Below, one piece after another: positions 63,501-64,000 of a DNA stretch of 64,000 bases. The stretch covers positions 1,161,566-1,225,565 of the forward strand of contig CAJNOI010000007.1 in assembly GCA_905250115.1 (NCBI GenBank). Reading direction: 5' to 3'. This stretch comes from Adineta steineri (Eukaryota; Rotifera; Eurotatoria; Adinetida; Adinetidae). Position numbers and translations under genes: made by a program. Under the pieces are notes generated by a model. The model did no database searches, had not been told where the DNA came from, and saw nothing but the letters and a program-made list of their open reading frames with translations. The stretch's first letter is position 1. Each line of letters opens with the position of its first letter.

Positions 63501-64000
63501 ATAATTCTAATCCAACTTATATTGATATTGCTGATTTCAATAATGATTATCAGTTAGATATTGTTGTTATTAATAAAGGTTCAAATAATATTCTTATTCT
63601 TTTAGGAGATAAAAATGGAAGTTTTCAAAATCTAATTTCTTATTCAACTGGTTATGGTTCAAAACCTGAATCTCTTGCAATATCAGATTTAAATAATGAT
63701 AATAATATGGATATTATTGTTGCTAATTTATATACACATAATATTGCCATTTTTTTTGGTTATGGAAATGGAAATTTTTCATCAATTAAAATTTATTCAA
63801 TAGAATTTGGTTCTCTTCCAAAATCAATTTCAATTCATGATTTTAATAATGATCAAAAATTAGATCTGGCTATTACTAAACCGGGAACAAATGAAATTGT
63901 TATACTTTTTGGTTTTGGAAATGAAATATTTTTATTAGGTAAATCTTATTCAACAAATATCAATTCTGTTCCATATAAATTAGCAATTATAGATTTAAAT
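60522..64000 (+). CDS. Long type II membrane FG-GAP/VCBS repeat protein, incomplete at both ends, with one frameshift
   Basis: A TM exon (60522-60640) reads FILFTILSMIIGIFIVCYSS and ends in phase 1 at a GTAGAT donor. The ectodomain exon starts at 60686 (ETKCDRRFH) and runs past the window end. It holds more than 15 repeats of ~57 residues of the form IADLNNDxxxDIIVANxGTN, IxIFFGxGNGTF, YSTG. These are FG-GAP/VCBS blades with Ca-binding D-x-N-x-D loops, heavily Asn-rich and AT-rich. At 63448-63451 a TTTT run has one T too many: the frame then stops at 63477, while the +1 frame stays open and in register with the repeats to 64000. A surface adhesion or glycan-binding role is inference. The start lies before or in the gap. 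Confidence 0.75.

Overview
The window looks like nuclear DNA from a bdelloid rotifer (Adineta/Rotaria type). The genes have clear animal orthologues (TMEM184, ATRAID, ANKMY1, RABGAP1, DDAH, SLC17). They are cut by very short introns, mostly about 43-60 bp with GTAAG/GTTTG donors and T-rich acceptors. Spacers are short and AT-rich. Accessory families often reported as expanded or acquired in bdelloids are interleaved: ADP-ribosyltransferases, TPR arrays, FG-GAP/VCBS propellers, F-box proteins and GH16. G-rich stretches resemble the bdelloid telomere unit TGTGGG. The species call is inference from gene content. There are two 100-base N gaps (6907-7006, 60402-60501). I rebuilt exons by eye, checking that intron phases agree and that the protein matches its family.

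Layout. 0.1-9.6 kb: a RING-YEATS gene cut by the window edge, a small multi-exon unknown, an alpha/beta hydrolase, an ankyrin-ART gene, a carboxylesterase and an S9 peptidase falsely joined across a gap, and a GH16 glucanase-like gene. 10-33 kb: mostly conserved animal genes. These are an SLC17-like transporter on the minus strand, TMEM184, ATRAID, an MDR oxidoreductase, a PPM phosphatase, a second SLC17-like transporter on the plus strand with a very different intron count, ANKMY1, and a sterol-glucosyltransferase-like gene with extra domains at both ends.

33-54.8 kb is accessory-looking, GC-richer in its genes and repeat-laden. It holds an F-box gene and a remarkable seven-exon gene. That gene's predicted 1820-residue product has three tandem TM/Cys-rich-ectodomain/TM modules, then a seventh TM, a Ser/Thr stalk and a 7-repeat FG-GAP propeller. 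Further on are telomere-like G-rich tracts, two copies of a ~390 bp direct repeat 6.08 kb apart, a small toxin-domain-like gene, an ART-TPR gene and a type II membrane protein with a discoidin-like ectodomain. 54.9-60.1 kb returns to core genes, RABGAP1 and DDAH, 112 bp apart on the minus strand. The window ends inside a long AT-rich FG-GAP gene that carries a one-base frameshift.

Common threads. Three membrane proteins (37.4-43.7, 53.3-54.8 and 60.5-64 kb) share one plan: cytosolic segment, one TM, then an exchangeable ectodomain whose exon always starts after a phase-1 intron, which suggests exon shuffling. Several genes have a 3' splice-site-like AG 0-8 nt before the ATG, consistent with the spliced-leader trans-splicing known in bdelloids. 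The RABGAP1-DDAH pair is the best operon candidate.
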